51,141 nt of DNA from a virus, in the IMG/VR virus record IMGVR_UViG_3300044799_000031, positions 1 through 51,141 of that record. The stretch is one strand, 5' to 3'. A model generated the notes under the pieces. That model had not been told where the DNA came from, ran no database searches, and saw only the letters and a program-made list of their open reading frames with translations. The number at the start of each line of letters is the position of its first letter. Position 1 is the stretch's first letter. A program made the translations under genes and the position numbers. Positions 46,593-51,141 of this stretch are shown piece after piece.

Positions 46593-47174
46593 ATGACAAC
46601 TGAAACTCGTTACATGACGAGCACAGTAGTTCTAAGTGCCATGTATGATCTAAACATAATTAATACAAATTCAACCGTCACTAAAGCAGACGAAGTTTAC
46701 GAGGGAGACTGCAGTTTTTACATTAAGTGTAAAATTTATGCTTATCACGCTGATGCTTCAAGGATTTTACTTGGCACGTCAACTGTTCAAACTGAAGATG
46801 GTGGGCCTTCTTCATATAATGAATTGGACGTTACTTGGGCAGTTTCTCCAGCAAAGTCAATTTTGGTCACTGATAGGGTGCAGGTAGAGGTGTACGGTGA
46901 AATAGATGTAAATCCTCCAACTATTCTTCTGGCGACTCTCATAACTGAAGTATTAGGAGTCACGCAGTTGGATGCCGTTACGTGGACTTTTCACCTTTGG
47001 GTTCACGTCATTCGAATTCCAGGGAATGTGGATTATGTCTACTATTTTAGTTTTCTATTCGGTTCAACGACAAGAAATAGCAGGATAACAAATTTTACAT
47101 ACTCAACTCCTGCCGCAATTAAGGGGGTTAGTGGGAATATTATTCCGTTAATGCAGATTATGGATATGATCTAA
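46593..47174 (+). CDS. Beta-rich virion protein, 193 aa
   Basis: Thr- and Val-rich strands throughout (CSFYIKCKIYAYHADASRIL, VTDRVQVEVYGEID, TWTFHLWVHVIRIPGN, YVYYFSFLFG), with no Cys pairs or signal. Base use is A/T-rich. Coupled to the minor head gene by TAATG. Likely a fibre tip or capsid-associated beta-sandwich; function not recognised. Confidence 0.55.
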   Translation: MTTETRYMTSTVVLSAMYDLNIINTNSTVTKADEVYEGDCSFYIKCKIYAYHADASRILLGTSTVQTEDGGPSSYNELDVTWAVSPAKSILVTDRVQVEVYGEIDVNPPTILLATLITEVLGVTQLDAVTWTFHLWVHVIRIPGNVDYVYYFSFLFGSTTRNSRITNFTYSTPAAIKGVSGNIIPLMQIMDMI

Positions 47175-47455
47175 TGTCAGAAGAATTTTGGTCCTCAGAA
47201 AAAGGAGTTCTTATACGGATTGAGGATCTGGCGCACGATTTCACTTTCCAAATCTACAATGGCGCTTTACGGGGTTCATTTAAGGACGCGGGGTTTAGGA
47301 AGTTTAGATGGGCGACCACTCTTGACGGTTCAACGTGCAGATACTGTTGGGATCAAAACGGTCGTGAGTACAACGCTGGAATGTTTCTTCCAAGGATGCC
47401 GGCACATCCGAAGTGTAGATGTCTTTGGGATATACTTATAAGTATGTTTGAGTAA
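47174..47455 (+). CDS. MuF-type minor head protein, short form, 93 aa
   Basis: FRWATTLDGSTCRYCWDQNG (Cys55, Cys58) and MPAHPKCRC (His78, Cys81, Cys83) are the zinc-like signature of the Mu F / SPP1 gp7 minor head proteins. Those are usually 250-500 residues; here only the C-terminal core is present, with about 45 residues in front of it. It lies between portal and protease as expected. The missing N-terminal part may be carried by the enlarged portal C-terminus; this is inference. Confidence 0.75.
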   Translation: MSEEFWSSEKGVLIRIEDLAHDFTFQIYNGALRGSFKDAGFRKFRWATTLDGSTCRYCWDQNGREYNAGMFLPRMPAHPKCRCLWDILISMFE

Positions 47456-47476
47456 TTAATTAACGGAGACGGACAG

Positions 47477-47866
47477 ATGGAAAAGGATCTCACATACAGC
47501 AGAAACCAAAGACCGCAACCTTTCAAGGAGGTCGTGGGGACTGGAGGAACTATTCAGAAGGTTCCGATGAAGAAGTGGATAAGGGAAGTTGTTAAGAATC
47601 CAAACGGAGAAACAGCAGTTCGAGCACGAAAGAAGAATGATCCTGATCTTAAAAAGGTTCATCTGGCGACTTTATCTCACGTCACAATGGTGGATCCGGA
47701 AGAGATAGTAGAGAGGATGGAGAGTCATAGACCTCAAGTAAGTCCTCAGACGGATCTTACCTGTCGCACTTTAGACCAGAAGGTCGCCAAGGAAATGGGT
47801 TTTAGGCCAGCGGAGGCCGGAAAGTTTGGACAATCAAATAAGAAAAGCACTTCAGTTAACGAATGA
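47477..47866 (+). CDS. Hypothetical basic protein, 129 aa
   Basis: Hydrophilic, basic and Pro-rich (PQPFKEVVGTGG, PMKKWIREVVKNPNGE), with a single Cys and no hydrophobic core of note. GGAGACGGAC precedes the ATG. It overlaps the next gene by about 40 bases. Not recognised. Confidence 0.5.
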   Translation: MEKDLTYSRNQRPQPFKEVVGTGGTIQKVPMKKWIREVVKNPNGETAVRARKKNDPDLKKVHLATLSHVTMVDPEEIVERMESHRPQVSPQTDLTCRTLDQKVAKEMGFRPAEAGKFGQSNKKSTSVNE

Positions 47867-48203
47867 TAGGCGCCCGGGTTACACGATTCAATTTCACCCG
47901 TCTCGTTTTAATAAACCTCTAAGTTGTCGTTCAGGAATACATGAGCATCCTACAACAACCATCATTAATGGAATACCGTGCCTCTATTGTCTCGACTGCG
48001 GCGAACACATTGGGAAAGGTATTTGGGAGCGGACTTGGTCTAAAGGCGACATGGAGAAGTTGAGTACTCTTCAAGAAAGAAAACCCAGGACCAAAGAAGA
48101 AATAATGAGACAAATATGGGAAAGAAACCAGAAGAATAGGGATAAGAGTCTAAGCGAGTTCGTCCAGTTCAGGATGGAGTCCGGCATTGAAGGGCGTCGA
48201 TGA
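47826..48203 (+). CDS. Zinc-binding hypothetical protein, 125 aa
   Basis: PLSCRSGIHEHPTT and GIPCLYCLDCGEHIG provide a Cys/His set for one zinc site; the C-terminal half is a charged helix. TTG start at 47826 with GGAGG upstream. Its end overlaps the ligase start by 17 bases, so the two are coupled. Function unknown. Confidence 0.55.
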   Translation: MDNQIRKALQLTNDRRPGYTIQFHPSRFNKPLSCRSGIHEHPTTTIINGIPCLYCLDCGEHIGKGIWERTWSKGDMEKLSTLQERKPRTKEEIMRQIWERNQKNRDKSLSEFVQFRMESGIEGRR

Positions 48204-51141
48204 ACTATCAACTAAGGCACTTCATTTTCAAATAGCCAAGTTGAGAGTATTATTCAATCAGACTCCAGATTCTATTATTCGTGAAGGTATCATTAAACGT
48301 TATGGAATTGTTAGGAACCAGATTAAAAAGAGAGAAATTCCTTGGACATGGAATTATCACATTCTCGACGATTTAATCGTGAAAGGACCGGGAAGTTTCA
48401 TTAAACCGAATAAACCGGCGTGGAGAATATTCGACGCTAAAGAGGTTTTTGACATACCTGAATTCAGTCTACCTTCCAGAGTGGATATCAAAATTGATGG
48501 TATGAGGATCCAGATCCATTATGCCAATGGAGTCAAGTTTCTCTCAGAGGACGAAGGTCTAGATAAAACCGAGAAGTTTAAGATGGCGGCAAAGGAAGTC
48601 GAACAACTTCCGAAAGGAACCGTCCTCGACTCTGAAGGAGTCATTGTCGACAAAGGCGAGGTTCTTCATCGAACAACTTTTATAGGATACGCTAATGGTG
48701 AAGGATACGACGAGAATCTCGACTCTAAAGCAGAATTCTGGGTATTTGACATTCTCTTCTATCAGGGTAAGGATCTACGCAATCTTCCTTACTCTGAGCG
48801 TCTAACTTATCTAGACAAGATTAAAACCTCTGAGCATCTTAGGCCATTTCAAACCGGAAAGGAGTCCTTTACATGTCGAACTAGAGAAGAGATTTTGGCC
48901 GCCGTGAAGAAAGTAAGCGACATGAAAGGTTCCGAGGGCGCCATGATCAAGTTCTTGAATGGGACTTACGTTGAAGGAGTGCACAATAAGACATGGGTCA
49001 AGATCAAGAATCTTAAAGAGATCGACTGTATGGTGGTCGAGATTGAGCAACCTAAACATCAAAAGGGTCCTCTGGAGGGGAAACCAATTGAAGGCGTCTA
49101 CAACTACCATATTGCCGCGGGACCTTACGACGACAAATGCGCGTCCTTTTTGAAGGAGAAGGATCCCAAGAAAATTAGAGAGGTTAATGGCAAGACCTAT
49201 GCTTATCTGGGTAAAACCTTCAACACAAGTATTGCCGTCAAGGTTGGGAACATAATCAGGATCTGGACGCCTGAAGTTAATCGTTATCCGATAGAGGATT
49301 CTGGTTGCTCTACTTTTGGCGTGTATGAACCTAAGGTCCTCGAACACGTGGCAGAGAGGAATATACCGGACTCAATGAATGTGCTTATGAGGTTGAGTGC
49401 TGAGACCGTGCCACGACAACTTGGGAAGCAGGAGAGCAATTCGATGTACCTCCCCCGACATTCCTGCATGATGGTTTGGTCGGGTATTAAGACTCAGATT
49501 GTCAAAGAAAAACCCTTTGAAGGTATGCTAAACAAGGAACTCTATCTGTGTGATGACCACTATTTCTATGGTGAGATAGAGTTAACATCGATGAAGAAAG
49601 TTACTCGGAAGGAAGTTGAACAAGACATTCACCTTAATCGTATCTTCGGCGAAGACTGGGAGGACTGGAAAGGAGCACGAGAGTTTTACTCCTATGAATT
49701 TACGTTTGAGGCGGTTTTTGAACCTCAAGTCGTTGACGTGCCTAAAGGCGCTCAGACGTTCTTCTCCTTAGATCCGGAGACCGTACTCAGAATTGAAAGG
49801 GTCCGGACTAGCGCCGACTTCATAGGTTTGCTTCGGAAGGTTTCTAAGGACTATAAATTCGTTCTTCATCGCCACTATGGATCAGACTTAAACACCCACT
49901 TCGACCTAAGATGGATGTTTGATTCAACTCACAAGGAGGAGTTTAATCTATATGGCGATCCTCGGACCATGGATGTCGGGAGTAGCATTGACGCCCGGAG
50001 AAAGAGTTTCACAGAGTCGCCTGAATCTCTCGCATTATGGATGGTTACTGAAGGGGAACATTTAGAACGTCATGTAAGAGGAGTTGATACTCCTACCTAT
50101 ATTGACGTTATAGATTCCGGGACCTTGAAGATTCTATTGGAAAATGATTTGAATATTGAGTTAGAAATCGACGGTCGTAGTTTGAAAGGTTTCTTCCTCT
50201 ACTCAAAGGAACCGAAGGCCTCATTCAAGAAGGTCAGTTCATTTCTGGTCAAGGACGAGGAACACGGTCCTCCACTTTCTGAATACGAGGGTCTCGCTAA
50301 AGACGGTGAACCTCTTCCATCTAAATTTTACAAGTGGCAACCGGAATGTACGGACTGCAACTTTGTTCTTCAGAGGCATTATCCGACGGGACGAAAGGAA
50401 CCCATTAAACCGGGAGAAGAAGTTCCTCAGATGCATAAGGATCTAAATGACTCGGAGTTAGCCGACGTCTTTCTAGAGGGTTATGTTTCCAGTCGAATGG
50501 GGTGTCCACCGGCAAAGATGATCATGAATAAAGCGGAATCAAGTCCCGTATGGAACAAAACGATCAACATGATCATTCGGAAGATTAGAGATCATCTGGA
50601 TCTCAGGATGGAGATAGACAAGAAACTCATCGGAGTAACGATACATCCACCAGTCCCCGAAGGGATAACGGCATGGGAGAGTTTTCAAGGTAGAATGCAT
50701 GTTGGCGACAAGACCCAGGTGACTCCGAAGTTTGAACATCCAAAGGGTTGGCTTAACGAGGAAGGAGAACTAAGATTTCCAACAAGACATACCGGACCTG
50801 GGGAAGAGGTTCAGCAGGCACATTTTCTAGAAATTGCTCAGATACAGATTCTCGATAAAGGCCAAGTAAAATTTGGTGTGCAAAGAAAGGATCTTCACGA
50901 GTACTTCTTCTATGGAGAGAAGTTGAAAGGGAGATGGGTGCTTAGACGTCTAAAGATTGGTCTAGAGTTTCAGCACGACGCATGGTTGCTCATGAAACCA
51001 GAGGATCAGAAACCATTGGATCCCAGTTACCACAAGGACGAAGGGTACTGGAAAATCGACTTCATAGAGAAGGTTACGACGGAGGAACGTGCCCATATCG
51101 AGGAAGAGGTTCAACGTTCAAGGGAAGAGAGAGGCGGCGGT
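48187..51141 (+). CDS. ATP-dependent DNA ligase with two LigD phosphoesterase-like modules, 985 aa (runs off the window; stop at 128-130 on the circle)
   Basis: VDIKIDGMRI carries the adenylation Lys102 (KxDG). SEGVIVDK, FWVFDILFYQG, SEGAMIKF and TWVKIKN follow as ligase motifs III-V, and an OB-fold region (GKTFNTSIAVKVGNIIRIWT) ends near residue 370. Residues about 425-510 look PUA/ASCH-like (MVWSGIKTQIVKEK, GEIELTSM). Two LigD 3'-phosphoesterase-like modules come next: RHYGSDLNTHFDLRW (563-576) with LEIDGRSLKGFF, and FVLQRHYPTG (726-) with YGEKLKGRWVLRRL. They might clean 3' ends before sealing. TTG at 48187 has GGAG 9 bases upstream. The frame ends GERGGG-type just at base 127 and meets TAG. 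Confidence 0.85.
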   Translation, partial: MKGVDELSTKALHFQIAKLRVLFNQTPDSIIREGIIKRYGIVRNQIKKREIPWTWNYHILDDLIVKGPGSFIKPNKPAWRIFDAKEVFDIPEFSLPSRVDIKIDGMRIQIHYANGVKFLSEDEGLDKTEKFKMAAKEVEQLPKGTVLDSEGVIVDKGEVLHRTTFIGYANGEGYDENLDSKAEFWVFDILFYQGKDLRNLPYSERLTYLDKIKTSEHLRPFQTGKESFTCRTREEILAAVKKVSDMKGSEGAMIKFLNGTYVEGVHNKTWVKIKNLKEIDCMVVEIEQPKHQKGPLEGKPIEGVYNYHIAAGPYDDKCASFLKEKDPKKIREVNGKTYAYLGKTFNTSIAVKVGNIIRIWTPEVNRYPIEDSGCSTFGVYEPKVLEHVAERNIPDSMNVLMRLSAETVPRQLGKQESNSMYLPRHSCMMVWSGIKTQIVKEKPFEGMLNKELYLCDDHYFYGEIELTSMKKVTRKEVEQDIHLNRIFGEDWEDWKGAREFYSYEFTFEAVFEPQVVDVPKGAQTFFSLDPETVLRIERVRTSADFIGLLRKVSKDYKFVLHRHYGSDLNTHFDLRWMFDSTHKEEFNLYGDPRTMDVGSSIDARRKSFTESPESLALWMVTEGEHLERHVRGVDTPTYIDVIDSGTLKILLENDLNIELEIDGRSLKGFFLYSKEPKASFKKVSSFLVKDEEHGPPLSEYEGLAKDGEPLPSKFYKWQPECTDCNFVLQRHYPTGRKEPIKPGEEVPQMHKDLNDSELADVFLEGYVSSRMGCPPAKMIMNKAESSPVWNKTINMIIRKIRDHLDLRMEIDKKLIGVTIHPPVPEGITAWESFQGRMHVGDKTQVTPKFEHPKGWLNEEGELRFPTRHTGPGEEVQQAHFLEIAQIQILDKGQVKFGVQRKDLHEYFFYGEKLKGRWVLRRLKIGLEFQHDAWLLMKPEDQKPLDPSYHKDEGYWKIDFIEKVTTEERAHIEEEVQRSREERGGG
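51015..51141. repeat. Terminal direct repeat, copy 2
   Basis: Identical to bases 1-127. It codes for the last 42 or so residues of the ligase. See copy 1. Confidence 0.95.

Noticed and set aside
48811-49347. 178-codon minus-strand frame inside the ligase gene
   Set aside because: Opposite strongly conserved ligase motifs; shadow.
1-51141. CRISPR array, integrase or attachment sites
   Set aside because: No regularly spaced repeats, no recombinase motifs and no tRNA-like target were found on either strand.

Overview
The window is a complete circular genome of an archaeal tailed virus (Caudoviricetes-type), most likely assembled from a metagenome. The first 127 bases (1-127) are repeated exactly at 51015-51141, so the unique circle is 51,014 bp, and the ligase gene that runs off the right end finishes at 128-130. 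An archaeal host is indicated by TATA boxes of the TTTAAATA/TTTATATA type, Shine-Dalgarno sequences matching an AGGAGGTGAT leader, and an archaeal gene set: RadA, Hef/XPF-type nuclease, Topo VI A-like protein, family B polymerase, family 4 uracil-DNA glycosylase and Cas4-like nuclease. The class III (anaerobic) ribonucleotide reductase points to an anaerobic host. The host lineage cannot be named from the sequence. No integrase, tRNA or CRISPR array was seen.

Layout. Almost everything is on the + strand, in tightly overlapping ATGA/TAATG/TTGA gene strings. The virion module spans the window ends: TerL (40.5 kb), a membrane-anchored Ig-like protein, portal, fibre-like proteins, a MuF-type minor head protein, a 985-residue ATP-dependent ligase, then (after a three-gene minus-strand operon at 0.1-1.2 kb) XkdF-type protease, scaffold-like protein, major capsid protein (3.1 kb), beta-helix protein, head-tail connectors, tail tube, a frameshifted tail chaperone pair, a very short tape-measure candidate and the tail hub (14.7 kb). 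Small membrane proteins at 14.7-15.5 kb follow and could serve exit from the cell.

From 15.6 to 29 kb lie early and replication genes: many tiny zinc-binding or membrane proteins, Cas4-like nuclease, RadA, Hef-like nuclease, two winged-helix-like proteins, a possible OB-fold ssDNA-binding protein, DNA polymerase B and a Myb-like protein. From 29 to 40.5 kb lies a nucleotide-metabolism and DNA-modification block: NrdD, an NPPF methyltransferase, a stand-alone Topo VI A-like protein, a class I methyltransferase, a C5-cytosine methyltransferase fused to a DPPY domain, uracil-DNA glycosylase, a dNMP kinase, a ThyA-family enzyme whose dUMP-selecting Asn is Asp, a PadR regulator, and a dCTP-deaminase-fold protein lacking the catalytic Glu.

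The most interesting proposal is that the last block makes and handles a modified cytosine: the ThyA homologue looks like a dCMP (hydroxy)methylase, followed or preceded by a nucleotide kinase, base-excision enzyme and several DNA methyltransferases. Other notable items are a canonical A AAA AAC slippery site in the tail chaperone gene, a ligase with two LigD-phosphoesterase-like modules, a protease-nucleotidyltransferase fusion, a fibre gene with an in-frame TAA near its start, and a repeated promoter/leader element with fixed TATA-to-SD spacing.
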